DNA of 64,000 bases from CAZFBA01 sp964517135 (GCA_964517135.1 CAZFBA010000006.1:87566-151565); one strand, 5' to 3'. Positions 43,993 through 53,948 are shown, counted from the first letter of the stretch. Program-made: numbers and translations. Notes: a model not told the origin generated them from the sequence alone.

Positions 43993-45354
43993 TCATAGTA
44001 CTGATTCACTTTTTATGTTGCCTTTTCGCAGGTCAAGCAAGTAATCGTTTATTTCTGCTGATGACATAGCCATCTGGCCTTCTGTTTTGCCAACAAACAA
44101 TGCTGCTGATATTTCACCTGCTATGTTTACAGCTGTTCGGAACATGTCAAGTATACGATCAACACCCATAATAAGGGCTATGCCTTCTACCGGTACACCT
44201 ATTGCCTGTAAAACCATTATAAGAGTTATGATACCTGCACTAGGGACACCTGCTGCGCCTATTGCTGCAAGGGTTGCTGTAAGTACTACTATGATTTGCT
44301 GTTCAAGATTCAAATGAATTCCAAATACCTGGGCAATAAACACTGCTGCTACACCCTGATAAAGGGCTGTGCCATTCATATTTATTGTTGCACCAAGTGG
44401 AAGTACGAAGCTAACAATATCTTCATTGATTTTTAGGTTTTCAGTTGCGTTTTTCATTGATACTGGCAGTGTAGCTGAGCTGCTACTTGTTGAAAAACCT
44501 ACTAATAAGGCATCTTTAATTCCGTAAAAGTAGTTTATAAAACCTATTCCGGATAGCTTAATTACCAGACCATAAGCAAAGACAGCATGAAGGGTTAATC
44601 CAAGTATAACAATAAAGCTATATTTAAGCAAAGCAATAAATACATCTACACCAAAACTTGATATAACAACCATTATTAGAGAGAATACACCATAGGGTGC
44701 AAATTTCATAGCAATATTAACAATTACAATCATTAAATCATTTATAGAGTCGCATAGCCAGATTACATGCTTGGCTTTTTCAGCGTCTATAAAAGATAGA
44801 CAAATACCAAGCATAAGCGCAAAGAATATAATTGAGAGCATATTACCTTCAGCCATCGCATTAATCGGGTTTTTGGGGACAATATTAACAATAATATCTC
44901 CGAAAGACTGTTTGGTGGACTCTTTTATTTCTTCCTTTGTTTGAACTTCCTGTTTATTTGATTCTATCAACTGACTTTTTAAGCTTGCATCAAATCCTCC
45001 ACCGGGTTGAGCAACGTTAGCCAGACTTAAACCTATTGATACAGCAAGACCTGTCGTAACAGTAAAGTATATTATAGTTTTAGTACCTATCTTACCAAGT
45101 TTTCTAGGATCTCCAAGACTTGCAACACCAAGTAACAAAGATGCAAATACCAGAGGTACTACTACCATCTGAATAAGTCGTATAAACAACTCTCCAAAAG
45201 GCTTAATAATACTTATTATCAATGCTGCCTGATCAGGATTTAACCAGTGGAAATAGTTTGTTGCTAAATTTAGAATAACCCCGGAAAATGCTCCAAGAAA
45301 GAGCATTATAAATATTTGATAGTATACTTCAAGATTACTCCACCATTTAAACAA
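43993..45354 (-). CDS. Dicarboxylate/amino acid:cation symporter (DAACS family)
   Basis: A GltP/DctA-type sodium- or proton-coupled transporter for glutamate, aspartate or C4-dicarboxylates. Eight or so membrane helices are seen. Conserved substrate-site motifs are present: the serine-rich hairpin SSSSATLPVS near 285, INMNGTALYQGVAAVFIAQ near 318, AAGVPSAGIITL near 365 and DRILDMFRTAVNI near 400. Length 453 is normal. The upstream aminotransferase gene ends 5 bases away, so they form an operon. Confidence 0.95.
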   Translation of the reverse strand: MFKWWSNLEVYYQIFIMLFLGAFSGVILNLATNYFHWLNPDQAALIISIIKPFGELFIRLIQMVVVPLVFASLLLGVASLGDPRKLGKIGTKTIIYFTVTTGLAVSIGLSLANVAQPGGGFDASLKSQLIESNKQEVQTKEEIKESTKQSFGDIIVNIVPKNPINAMAEGNMLSIIFFALMLGICLSFIDAEKAKHVIWLCDSINDLMIVIVNIAMKFAPYGVFSLIMVVISSFGVDVFIALLKYSFIVILGLTLHAVFAYGLVIKLSGIGFINYFYGIKDALLVGFSTSSSSATLPVSMKNATENLKINEDIVSFVLPLGATINMNGTALYQGVAAVFIAQVFGIHLNLEQQIIVVLTATLAAIGAAGVPSAGIITLIMVLQAIGVPVEGIALIMGVDRILDMFRTAVNIAGEISAALFVGKTEGQMAMSSAEINDYLLDLRKGNIKSESVL

Positions 45355-45359
45355 TTTTA

Positions 45360-46508
45360 TTACCTCAATAGCCTGTCAAAATGTTCTATTTCATCTTCTG
45401 TATTATAAAAATGCGGTGATATTCTTAACTTTCCGTCTCTAATAGATAGTTGAACGTTATTATCTATAAAGTTTTGATATTCTTTATCAATAGATTCTTT
45501 AGGTTTAAAGCATATAATACCTGATCGATATTTATTTGATACAGTGCTGGTAATAATATAGTCTTTTTCTCTAAGCTTTAAAATTGCTTTATAAGTTATA
45601 TTCAGAATATTTTCTTCTACTTTTTCAATTCCAATGGAATTAAACAATTCAAGGCTGGCCCCGAGTGCAACTACTCCCATCATATTCAGAGAACCTTCTT
45701 CAAATTTACGGGCACTGTGATCAAGATCAAATTTAATATTCGAAAAATCAAGGGGTTTTCTAACACTTTTCCAGCCTACAGAAACAGGATGCAGCTTATC
45801 AAGATTTTCTGAGCGGCAATAAAAGATACCGGCACCTTCAGGAGTTAAAAACCACTTATGACCGTCAGCAGAAAGAAAATCAATATTTGATTTCTTTACA
45901 TCTATTTTGAATGCTCCAAGACTCTGTATTGCATCAACACAAAAATAGATTTTATGGCCATATTGCTGTTGTTTTTTTTCTAAAAGCTTACTTATACCTT
46001 CCAGATCATTTCTGTAGCCGGTGGAGTACTCGATACTGCTGATTGACAATACTTTTGTATTCTCATCAATCGCATCTTCAACACAACAGAGAGGTATGTC
46101 ACATTTATTTGTATTGATAAATTTAACTTTAACCCCTTTGCGTTCAAGGTTCAGCCAGGGATATATATTGGCAGGAAACTCTACATCAGGTATAACAACA
46201 TTATCGCCTTTTTTTAAATCCAGACCGTTTGCAACCAGTGACAAACCCTGTGAAGTATTCTTAATAAAGGCTATTTCATCAGAGGTTGCCCCTATAAATT
46301 CTGCCATGCCTTTTCTGATTTCTTCACTTTTTTGATGCCAACCAGCATAGTTCCTGTCTCCATATAGCAAAAGATCCTGTATATAATCGTTTAAGGCCTC
46401 TCTGGTACGTAAATGAACAGGGGCAACAGCTGCATGATCAAAGTAAGCAAGGTTTTTTATTACCGGAAACTGTTCTCTTATAACTTCTATATCGGGTATA
46501 ACTTTCAT
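45360..46508 (-). CDS. Class V aminotransferase/cysteine desulfurase-like PLP enzyme
   Basis: A PLP-dependent fold-type I enzyme of the cysteine desulfurase/isopenicillin-N-epimerase group. The N-terminal YFDHAAVAPVH, the cofactor contact in VDAIQSLGAFKID near 210, and the Schiff-base lysine in SADGHKWFLTPEGAG near 233 are present. A flexible active-site cysteine loop typical of NifS/IscS is not evident, so the substrate is open. Co-transcribed with the symporter gene, hinting at amino-acid use. Confidence 0.85.
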   Translation of the reverse strand: MKVIPDIEVIREQFPVIKNLAYFDHAAVAPVHLRTREALNDYIQDLLLYGDRNYAGWHQKSEEIRKGMAEFIGATSDEIAFIKNTSQGLSLVANGLDLKKGDNVVIPDVEFPANIYPWLNLERKGVKVKFINTNKCDIPLCCVEDAIDENTKVLSISSIEYSTGYRNDLEGISKLLEKKQQQYGHKIYFCVDAIQSLGAFKIDVKKSNIDFLSADGHKWFLTPEGAGIFYCRSENLDKLHPVSVGWKSVRKPLDFSNIKFDLDHSARKFEEGSLNMMGVVALGASLELFNSIGIEKVEENILNITYKAILKLREKDYIITSTVSNKYRSGIICFKPKESIDKEYQNFIDNNVQLSIRDGKLRISPHFYNTEDEIEHFDRLLR

Positions 46509-46628
46509 AGTTTTCGTTTCTATTTTGAGCAGGATTTTTAAATGACATTCTTTCAGATTTAAGAATATCTGAAAAATAATATTTTAAAAAGCATTTTTCG
46601 ATGAAAATTCTCTTTTTAGAGCATAATC

Positions 46629-47315
46629 TTAAGCTATGGTAAGGTTCAGGCTTTTTTGAACAGGAAGAATATCGATATATTTTTGAGTTAGCTTAATAAC
46701 GTTTCCCTGCATTAATTTGTCAACATCTATGCTGGGGCTAAAGGGATAGATGCCGAGGCAGGGAGTTGTATAATTCAGGGCTATTGTATTTGCAATGCTT
46801 TCAAGATCATGAGAAGGCTCATCTTCAGTAGTACAGGTAATTATAAAACCTATAATATTACATTCTTTATATTTTAAAAATGAAATAGATTTAACTGCTT
46901 CTTCATAGAGGTTATGATTATTGTCTATAATTAGAAGCAACGGCCAGTTAAGCTCTTTTGACAGGTCTGTACAATCAAGAAGACTCTGAGCTGATCTTAA
47001 TGGAGTAGCAACCGTCCCGGGGGCCTCCATAATAACCGGGCCTGTAAAGGTTTTACATATATTTAAAAGCTGTCTCCAGCTTGTATTAGTTGTATCAAGC
47101 CAGCTATCAAGCAAAATAGTATTATAGAAAGTGGGTTTTTTAGTTATCATAGAAAAAAAGGAAATGTCTTTGCCGGGTTCACCGTATTCCAGAGGCTTTA
47201 CCGGGTCTACTATCATACCCTCCTGCAATATTGAGCCACACAACCCGCTTATAATTACTGTTTTGCCTGCTTTATAACTGCTAGAGTTTACAATGATTCC
47301 ATTTACTATTTCCAT
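46629..47315 (-). CDS. BioD-like P-loop ATPase
   Basis: Resembles dethiobiotin synthetase and the related AAA_26 domain. The P-loop NSSSYKAGKTV near residue 10 lines up with GTDTDVGKTV of BioD. MEAPGTVATPL near 95 lines up with the VEGAGG loop. There are no other biotin genes near, and the BioD pimeloyl-site residues cannot be confirmed, so a different role is possible (AAA_26 also occurs beside phosphotransacetylases). AGAGGA precedes the ATG. Confidence 0.65.
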   Translation of the reverse strand: MEIVNGIIVNSSSYKAGKTVIISGLCGSILQEGMIVDPVKPLEYGEPGKDISFFSMITKKPTFYNTILLDSWLDTTNTSWRQLLNICKTFTGPVIMEAPGTVATPLRSAQSLLDCTDLSKELNWPLLLIIDNNHNLYEEAVKSISFLKYKECNIIGFIITCTTEDEPSHDLESIANTIALNYTTPCLGIYPFSPSIDVDKLMQGNVIKLTQKYIDILPVQKSLNLTIA

Positions 47316-47357
47316 TTTATGTAATCCTCTATTTAGAAGTGTATTTCAGGATATCAT

Positions 47358-48710
47358 TCAATCAATTTTATTTATACAGCACTTTTTAAACTTTTTACCG
47401 CTTCCGCAGGGGCAGGGGTCGTTTCTTCCTGCATGAATTAGTTCTTCTACAAAGTCTTTAGACAATTCATCCATATCCATGTTTTCTACTATATCTTCAT
47501 AGAGTTTCAGGAGGTCATTAAAAGCTTTTGACTGGTCATAAATGACTGTTTGAGAGACTTGATTATTGTAAATATAGTTATATTTATAGGTTTCCATAAG
47601 TTTGTTAAAATCTTCTTCAATAGAAAACCCGGGATGTTCAAGCACATCTTCAAACACTTTTACACTATTAACAGGATATTCAGTGATAACTTTTACAAAC
47701 GGAAGGGGTGAAACTCCTTCATCTTCAAGATAATACAAGACACATTCTTTATAATTAGGTATATCTTTGAAGTTAGGGCTGGAGAATATCTTTGTAAATG
47801 TTGCATAAAAGGGAAGTATCGAAAGACCTTCTTTGCTATCAAATATTAAACCTGCATCATGGATATGACGATAGTCTGAACTAAAAGCATACTGATCGTC
47901 ATCGTCTTCTTCCTGATCTTCATCCATATCAAAGTCAGGCGTGAAATAATACTCTTCAGGCAGGCCTGTTTTGCCTTCTATTTTTGACTTATCGAAAATA
48001 GATAATTTTACATATTCTGAAAATATTTTAAGTAGATCATGAAGATGTTCGCCTGAAGTAAAGACCTGATCTGAATCAAAAAGATCATAAAACTTTTGAA
48101 GCTTTACGGAGTTTGTTTCACAGACTTCCTGATACTTTGCAGGGTTATCTTTTAAAAGTTCTGCCGGGTTTTCAAGTTGTACCATTACAGCCATTTCTAG
48201 CATTTCTTTTTTTGCTTTTCTTGGAAATGATATCAGGTTTCCGATAAGAATATGATAATCTTCAAAAGGAGCAATTCGACAGAATATATAGTTACTTGCA
48301 CCTATACCTTTAAAAGCCTGAAAGTTTGTCAGTGTTCTGATTGTATAATTCCTCTCATTGACAAGGTTATAAGCATTGAAAGAATCTTTAGAGAGTTTTT
48401 TGACTTCAAAAATTGAATGTACAGAGTTTTTCCATCTCTCACATATAGCGTTTTCTTCTTCTGTAAGGTCATCATGGTTTTTGATAAAGATTTCCAGAGG
48501 GGTATTTCTGCCGTCTACCCTGTAATCAAAGATAAAAGCCTGTAATACTTCAAAATATTTCTCATCGCTATCAACATTTTCATCACTGTCATCATAAATT
48601 TCTTCTTTTACAAATTCTTTCAGCTGGTTTGACAGAGGTCCGTGTTCTATGTAGTCGTATAATCTTGTTAACAGTTCATTTATGGTTGTAATTTTTTCTT
48701 TTGTTAACAT
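47358..48710 (-). CDS. SEC-C motif protein of unknown function
   Basis: The only recognisable part is the C-terminal SEC-C zinc-binding motif (NDPCPCGSGKKFKKCC, last 25 residues), found at the end of SecA and many other proteins. The preceding 420 residues are acidic and helical, with an Asp/Glu-rich segment near 260-275 (DMDEDQEEDDDDQY). No catalytic motif seen. It starts 11 bases after pgeF and has AGGATAAT upstream. Confidence 0.8.
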   Translation of the reverse strand: MLTKEKITTINELLTRLYDYIEHGPLSNQLKEFVKEEIYDDSDENVDSDEKYFEVLQAFIFDYRVDGRNTPLEIFIKNHDDLTEEENAICERWKNSVHSIFEVKKLSKDSFNAYNLVNERNYTIRTLTNFQAFKGIGASNYIFCRIAPFEDYHILIGNLISFPRKAKKEMLEMAVMVQLENPAELLKDNPAKYQEVCETNSVKLQKFYDLFDSDQVFTSGEHLHDLLKIFSEYVKLSIFDKSKIEGKTGLPEEYYFTPDFDMDEDQEEDDDDQYAFSSDYRHIHDAGLIFDSKEGLSILPFYATFTKIFSSPNFKDIPNYKECVLYYLEDEGVSPLPFVKVITEYPVNSVKVFEDVLEHPGFSIEEDFNKLMETYKYNYIYNNQVSQTVIYDQSKAFNDLLKLYEDIVENMDMDELSKDFVEELIHAGRNDPCPCGSGKKFKKCCINKID

Positions 48711-48721
48711 TTTATTATCCT

Positions 48722-49513
48722 TTATAAAACCTGAGCAATCAGTGAATGTCTACCTGTTTGACCGTTTGTAGCTCTATGAGAGAAGAAATGTATCTGATTG
48801 CAGGATGTACATTGATCAATAATATCTATATATTTGATCCCGCTGTTTTTCAACTGTGCTGAATTTATTTCTTTGAGGTCAACACGGGGCTGATGATTAT
48901 CAGATATTATTTTATCAGAAATTAAATGAGGTGGAAGTGTTTCAAGCAAACTTTCTGCAACATCAGGGCTCACACAGTAACAACAAATACCTATGCCAGG
49001 GCCAATGGCTGCGACCGTATTTTCTGGAATTGTATTAAACTCAGATATCATTTTTTTAAGAGTTTTGGGTGCTATCTGACTGGCTGTTCCTCTCCAGCCA
49101 GCATGAATCAGGGCAGCAATATTATTCTGTGTATCGTAAAGTGCAACAGGTATGCAATCTGCAAAGAAGAGCATAGCTCCCTGGTTTTTTCTGGCAAGTA
49201 TTACAGCATCTGTATGCGGTATGTATCCCTGATTATAAGTATTTTCTTCTGTAATAACAGCTATATTATCTGTATGGTGCTGATCTGTCATCAGGAGAGT
49301 TTTAAAGTTTATTGATAATTCTTTACAGATAAGTTCCCTGTTTTTCAAGACACTTTCTTTGAGATGGCCATATTGAGCAGTACCCATGCTAAACGAGTCA
49401 AGAGGCGGAGGTGCAAAGCCTCCTTTTCGTGTAGTAAAAGCATGCCTGAAGCTTTCAGGGAATATATCTGATACATAATATTCAAGAGCATTCTTCTGTG
49501 TTAATTTAAACAT
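48722..49513 (-). CDS. pgeF: PgeF/YfiH, peptidoglycan editing factor (laccase-domain family)
   Basis: PgeF family proteins hydrolyse wrongly incorporated amino acids in UDP-MurNAc peptides; relatives act on purine nucleosides. Signature residues are DQHHTDN near 78, FADCIPVALYD near 117, ALIHAGWRGTASQI near 135 and AIGPGIGICCYCV near 170. These include the His/Cys zinc ligands. At 263 residues it is normal length. AAAGGTG precedes the ATG. Confidence 0.93.
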   Translation of the reverse strand: MFKLTQKNALEYYVSDIFPESFRHAFTTRKGGFAPPPLDSFSMGTAQYGHLKESVLKNRELICKELSINFKTLLMTDQHHTDNIAVITEENTYNQGYIPHTDAVILARKNQGAMLFFADCIPVALYDTQNNIAALIHAGWRGTASQIAPKTLKKMISEFNTIPENTVAAIGPGIGICCYCVSPDVAESLLETLPPHLISDKIISDNHQPRVDLKEINSAQLKNSGIKYIDIIDQCTSCNQIHFFSHRATNGQTGRHSLIAQVL

Positions 49514-49542
49514 TGTTTCACCTTTAATAATATTGAGGCATT

Positions 49543-50052
49543 CTATTTTAGCCAGCTGCCCGCAGGAGAAGTTATAAAGAAGGTTGACGAGCTATATTGA
49601 AATAGCTTCAGGCGTTTAAGTTCTGTTTGAAGCTCATAATACTTCTGTCTGCAATTGCAGGCCCATTCGTAATATCCACAGGTTTCAGGTATAGCGTCAA
49701 AAGGTGACTCCGGAAAGCTGCGACACAGTGAAGGCCTATCTTCATATATCTGACAATGGTTGGGTGGATCTAAAAACCTGCAATAATAAAAATATAAGTT
49801 TTCAGATTTATATGAAGACCTTGAAGAAGCAATTTCAATGCTGCTTTTAAAGGCATCAGGGTATTTCTCTTTAACATCGTTTTTATCCAGATAAGGAATA
49901 AAAATATTAAAGAAATCTTTCAGTTCTTGATTTTTTGATGCAGCAGTGATTTTTTTCCAGGGCTCCAGGCTGGTTGCAGTTAGGCAACAAGCCGCTGTTC
50001 TTTTACAAATTTCTGGCTTACTGATATTTAATAACTGTTCCCACCTATCCAT
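49543..50052 (-). CDS. YkgJ-type cysteine-cluster protein
   Basis: Belongs to the Zn/Fe-chelating YkgJ family (UPF0153). Conserved cysteines occur in KRTAACCL near 18, FYYCRFLDPPNHCQIYEDRPSLCRSFP near 90-115 and ETCGYYEWACNC near 125. The biochemical role of the family is unknown. It is the first gene of the minus-strand run leading to pgeF, with a 29-base gap. Confidence 0.8.
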   Translation of the reverse strand: MDRWEQLLNISKPEICKRTAACCLTATSLEPWKKITAASKNQELKDFFNIFIPYLDKNDVKEKYPDAFKSSIEIASSRSSYKSENLYFYYCRFLDPPNHCQIYEDRPSLCRSFPESPFDAIPETCGYYEWACNCRQKYYELQTELKRLKLFQYSSSTFFITSPAGSWLK

Positions 50053-50458
50053 AAATTTTACTCATAATTAATTACATTCCATAATAGACATCAGAGAACC
50101 ACTTACCGGAATAAACGCAGCAAAAAAACTGACAGTATAAAGTTTCAATATATCATGTTTAATGCATCTTTATATCACTTAATGTATTGATCATATATTA
50201 TAAGTACAATATGCATTAATTGCCAGAAAAGTTGAGTCTCATTTAAGAGAAGATACCAGATAACAGCACAAGCAATTGCTACATTCTTAGTTCTTTACTC
50301 AGTGTTTCTTTATCAAATATTAATACTCGCAAAAACCACTAATAATAACGATAATGTAACTTTAAGTAACAAGTTGCAATAAAAAAGTAACACAATTAAG
50401 AATTTTTTGATTGAAAAACAAAAAAATATGTGCTAAAAATTAATACATAAAGCCGTAA
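50053..50458. other. Noncoding region upstream of tRNA-Asp
   Basis: About 400 AT-rich bases between divergent units. TTGAAA at 50411-50416 and TAAAAA at 50434-50439, 17 bases apart, could be the tRNA promoter. Nothing else is recognised. Confidence 0.35.
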
Positions 50459-50533
50459 GGGGCTGTAGCTCAGTTTGGTTAGAGTGCCTGCCTGTCACGC
50501 AGGAGGTCGCGGGTTCGAGCCCCGTCAGCCTCG
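50459..50533 (+). tRNA. tRNA-Asp (anticodon GTC)
   Basis: A complete cloverleaf can be drawn. The acceptor stem pairs GGGGCTG with CAGCCTC (one G-U pair). The D arm is GCTCAGTTTGGTTAGAGT. The anticodon stem CCTGC/GCAGG encloses loop CTGTCAC with anticodon GTC. The variable loop is AGGTC and the T arm is GCGGGTTCGAGCCCCGT. Discriminator base G fits aspartate. The 3' CCA is not encoded. A terminator follows at 50576. Confidence 0.96.
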
Positions 50534-50575
50534 GTTTTTTATTACAAATACACTTAAATTGTAAATTTTTTTAGT

Positions 50576-50607
50576 GACACTTAAAACATAGTGTCTTTTT
50601 TATTTTT
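50576..50607 (+). terminator. Terminator of the tRNA-Asp transcript
   Basis: GACACT at 50576-50581 pairs with AGTGTC at 50590-50595, followed on the plus strand by TTTTTTATTTTTT. It sits 43 bases after the tRNA. Confidence 0.7.
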
Positions 50608-50679
50608 TAATATCATGAACCTTAAATATGTTTTAAAATTAAAAAGTATATTAGTTAAAAGATATTGAAGCCCTATCAA

Positions 50680-52938
50680 ATGTTAAAAAAATTATCAGGA
50701 AAATCTAAAACATTCTTTACATATATATTCATAATAATAGTTTTCATTGGTTTAATTTATGGGTTATCAACCAGTGAAGCTGTTTACAGGTTTGAATTAA
50801 GAACTTTAGATTTAAGACTTCAACTTTTAGCCAATAATGAAGAACATGATCCTAATATTGTGCAAATATTGCTCAACGATCGTTCAACAGTAGAAGCACA
50901 AAAAAACCCCGAACTTGGCCTGGGCAGAATACCTTGGCCCAGAAGAGCCTGGGGAGAAGTTATAGACTTTTTAAATAGATCTGAACCTAAAGCAATTGTA
51001 TTTAATATTAACTTTATTGGCCCTGAAGGCTTTAGTCCAGAAAATTTAGCATCAGATGCCTATTTTACTAACGCTGTAAAAAAATCTAAAGCACCGGTAT
51101 TCTTCGGAATGCTGTTTACTGATTCACTTAAAAACATTAAACACTATGATGTCAACGTAAAAGAACTGCTAGAAGAAAGAGCCCAAAATGTTTCTCCTGA
51201 TATAAGAGAACTTCTAGCAGCAAAAAGCCTGCCAGTAATGGATGATCTGCCTGAAGGCTCTAACATGAAAAACACCATTACTTACACTGTATATTCTCAA
51301 ATTATGAATGGTCTTCTCAAAGAAGGTAAAGGCATTGGCTTGATGATTCTAAAGTCTGATGCAGACGGTGTTAACAGAAAAAATACTCCACTTTTTGTTT
51401 TTAATAAAAACTTTTACCCATCGCTTTCTCTTGCCGTAGCCCACTACCTACTTCCTGAAGGACAAAAAACATTACAGATTACTGAAAAACAACTCATGCT
51501 CGGAGATAGAGTCATACCCCTTGATAAAGAAGGTAAGAATTTTTCAACCTGGTATGGCAATCCCGGCACATACCATATTTTCGATGTTATTGATGTTATT
51601 CTCTCTGAAAAATCACTAAAAAAGGGAGAAAAATCAATTGAAGCTCTGGAACTAAGGCCAGAATACTTTAAAGATAAAATTGTCATTATCGGACAATCAG
51701 CTACTGGATCAGATTTGCACCATACGCCTGTGTCTAATGTCTTTCTGGGAAGCGAAATTGTAGCAACTAATATTGATAACTATCTCAACCAGCAAAAGTT
51801 TATACAAAAACTTGATACTAAATACGTTTCTATCATTACATTAATATTTTGCTTACTGGTATGGCTAGCTGTAAACAGAAGCAAATCGACCTTCGTAAGT
51901 ATTGTATTGCCTGTAATGGTTATTGTTAGCTATGTTCTATTATCTATTATGGCTGTGGTTACTGGCAAACTCTGGATTGATATGGTTGCCCCTGTTGCTG
52001 TTATTATCCTTACATTTGTTATGACTTATATTGCAAAATTTGTTCTCACCAGCCGAAAACTTGAAAGCGCAATCGAACAGGCAACTAAAGATGGGCTGAC
52101 TAAACTCTATAATCACCGTTTCTTCCAGGAAAAAATACATAAAGATCTCGCAAACGCTTCCAGAAAGGATGATAAGATTTCTTTATGCCTTATAGATATA
52201 GACTTTTTTAAGAAATTTAATGATACCTATGGCCATAGAGCCGGCGATGCTGTATTAATTCAGGTAGCCCAAACCCTGAAAGAAAGTGTGCGTAAAAGTG
52301 ACCTCGTTGCACGTTATGGTGGTGAAGAAATGTGCGTACTTCTGGATAAAACCGATACTGAAGAGGCTCTGACAGTTGCTCAAAAACTTGTAGATAATAT
52401 ACAAAATAAAGACTTCTTCATTGATGAAGGAACTAAAAGAGTTAATGTCACAATCAGTATAGGTGTTGCAACATTCCCGGCACACGCTAAATCTGTTCAG
52501 GAATTAATCGAATTTGCTGATAAAGGACTCTATAGAGCCAAAGAAGGGGGCAGAAATAGAGTTGGTGCACTAACAGACGAGATTGAATTAACAGATGTCC
52601 CCGGAGGAGATAAGCAAATTAAAGAAGTGGAAATCCAAAAAGCCAAAGTAGTCAAGGCTATTGAAGATTTTGTCACCATATGCAATGATAATAACTATAA
52701 TCATGAAAAATATATATTTAATTTACTTAAAGAAAAAACTATTTTCTCAGAAGAATTTCTCGATAACTGCCTTCAAGAAGAACTTATAGAAGATACTATT
52801 GAAGAAGAAACAGAAGAACTAGAAGAAGATAGCATTCTTGATCATGAAACACACAAAATCAGCTTAAATGAGGAAATCGATTCTGAAGTTCCTTTAGAAA
52901 AAGAGACTGAAAAAGAACCAGAAGAAGAAAAAGTTTGA
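50680..52938 (+). CDS. CHASE2-GGDEF diguanylate cyclase
   Basis: A membrane sensor making cyclic di-GMP. After an N-terminal helix (residues ~12-32) comes a periplasmic CHASE2 domain to about 385, then three membrane helices (about 385-465) and a cytoplasmic GGDEF domain. The GGDEF domain starts DGLTKLYNHRFFQ and has active loop RYGGEEM. The inhibitory RxxD site (RKSD) lies five residues before the loop, so product feedback is expected. The last 130 residues are Glu-rich. Start: a TTG at 50665 is possible; I prefer the ATG at 50680. Neither has a strong ribosome binding site. Confidence 0.93.
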   Translation: MLKKLSGKSKTFFTYIFIIIVFIGLIYGLSTSEAVYRFELRTLDLRLQLLANNEEHDPNIVQILLNDRSTVEAQKNPELGLGRIPWPRRAWGEVIDFLNRSEPKAIVFNINFIGPEGFSPENLASDAYFTNAVKKSKAPVFFGMLFTDSLKNIKHYDVNVKELLEERAQNVSPDIRELLAAKSLPVMDDLPEGSNMKNTITYTVYSQIMNGLLKEGKGIGLMILKSDADGVNRKNTPLFVFNKNFYPSLSLAVAHYLLPEGQKTLQITEKQLMLGDRVIPLDKEGKNFSTWYGNPGTYHIFDVIDVILSEKSLKKGEKSIEALELRPEYFKDKIVIIGQSATGSDLHHTPVSNVFLGSEIVATNIDNYLNQQKFIQKLDTKYVSIITLIFCLLVWLAVNRSKSTFVSIVLPVMVIVSYVLLSIMAVVTGKLWIDMVAPVAVIILTFVMTYIAKFVLTSRKLESAIEQATKDGLTKLYNHRFFQEKIHKDLANASRKDDKISLCLIDIDFFKKFNDTYGHRAGDAVLIQVAQTLKESVRKSDLVARYGGEEMCVLLDKTDTEEALTVAQKLVDNIQNKDFFIDEGTKRVNVTISIGVATFPAHAKSVQELIEFADKGLYRAKEGGRNRVGALTDEIELTDVPGGDKQIKEVEIQKAKVVKAIEDFVTICNDNNYNHEKYIFNLLKEKTIFSEEFLDNCLQEELIEDTIEEETEELEEDSILDHETHKISLNEEIDSEVPLEKETEKEPEEEKV

Positions 52939-52966
52939 AAAAAATTGTAATATAAAAAATTAAAAG

Positions 52967-52989
52967 TGCCCCGCCTGTTTATCGGGGCA
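52967..52989 (-). terminator. Hairpin terminator between convergent genes
   Basis: TGCCCCG at 52967-52973 pairs with CGGGGCA at 52983-52989. On the minus strand it is followed by CTTTTAATTTTTTAT, fitting termination of the minus-strand gene at 53023. The A-rich side makes it possibly usable for the cyclase gene too, though no T-run follows on the plus strand. Confidence 0.65.
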
Positions 52990-53022
52990 TATTCAGGGGT
53001 ATAATATTTGTATGTCTCTTTG

Positions 53023-53292
53023 TTAAGATACTTTTATAATGGATCTCCAGATTCTTTCTCTGTCTGGAGGACCTAATTCATTCAATAGAATTCTTACAAC
53101 AGAGGCCATCTGACATTCAAAGGAATAATTACTGTTGGCAATGCTGCATTTAGTGCAATCACATTGATTATAGTAACACCTGACGGCCTGATCTGTCCAG
53201 TTTTGAGTAATAGAATTAGACATAGGGGTTGATGCACCGGTGTTTACATATTTTATTTTTTTGACTCTCTCAAAAACTGAACTCATAGCCAT
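53023..53292 (-). CDS. Small cysteine-motif protein of unknown function
   Basis: About 89 residues. A cysteine cluster CYYNQCDCTKCS near residue 38 and a later SFECQM could bind a metal, most likely zinc. No signal peptide or membrane helix from the chosen start. The frame is open further upstream, but GGAAGGCGG lies 8 bases before the ATG at 53292 and decides the start. Family not recognised. Confidence 0.65.
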   Translation of the reverse strand: MAMSSVFERVKKIKYVNTGASTPMSNSITQNWTDQAVRCYYNQCDCTKCSIANSNYSFECQMASVVRILLNELGPPDRERIWRSIIKVS

Positions 53293-53575
53293 GATATAAA
53301 CCGCCTTCCACAACAACTCCAAACCATTTCTCTCATCATAATGTTAAAACGTTTTTGCTAAAAAGAGTATCCACCACATGGTGTATATTTGAACAATGAT
53401 TCATTTGAACAGATGTACACCCCTAATCTGTATGTTGATGAGTTTTATATCTTTACAGACTGTTTAACCTCTCAAGTGATAAAAATCACACTATTTCTGT
53501 ACATACATCACAGAAAAGTTTAATCAGGCAGGTTATGATAAGAATATCAGACACAAAACAAAAGGGATAAAAGAA

Positions 53576-53797
53576 ATGAAGAAATTATTTAACCTCTCTT
53601 TACTTTTTAGCTTGATTATCCTGGTTTTTTTACCACTTTTTGCCACTATTGATATGGCAACCAACTTCAACGATGAAGAATTTATACAGACTGACAATAA
53701 ATTTAGCTTTAATGAAAATAACAATGAAGTTATATCAGACGTTATTAGCTATTTCAAAAACGAACTTGGCGGAGAAGTAATAAAATTCAGACTTTAA
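53576..53797 (+). CDS. Small membrane or secreted peptide
   Basis: A 73-residue protein with a hydrophobic N-terminal helix (LFSLIILVFLPLFATI, residues 9-24) and an acidic Asn-rich tail (NFNDEEFIQTDNKFSFNENNNE). It may be a signal peptide with a short mature peptide, or a single-pass anchor. GGGATAAAAGAA precedes the ATG. A hairpin follows at 53850. Real but of unknown function. Confidence 0.55.
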   Translation: MKKLFNLSLLFSLIILVFLPLFATIDMATNFNDEEFIQTDNKFSFNENNNEVISDVISYFKNELGGEVIKFRL

Positions 53798-53849
53798 GTT
53801 TATAAAAGAAAAGCATAAAAATAAATCAACCATTTGAATATAGATACAG

Positions 53850-53872
53850 CGGGCACCACCAAAAGGTGCCCG
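53850..53872 (+). terminator. Hairpin after the small peptide gene
   Basis: CGGGCACC at 53850-53857 pairs with GGTGCCCG at 53865-53872; TCAGCTTTT follows, a weak T-tract. Probably the terminator of the gene at 53576. Confidence 0.5.
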
Positions 53873-53948
53873 TCAGCTTTTAGAAGTTAGACTTTCGGCT
53901 TTAAATACTTATAATTAATATAAAAGATCAGTACATAACTTAAAAAAT

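Noticed and set aside
51940..52485. Minus-strand frames within the CHASE2-GGDEF gene
   Set aside because: They are shadow frames of a strongly supported gene with clear domain motifs.
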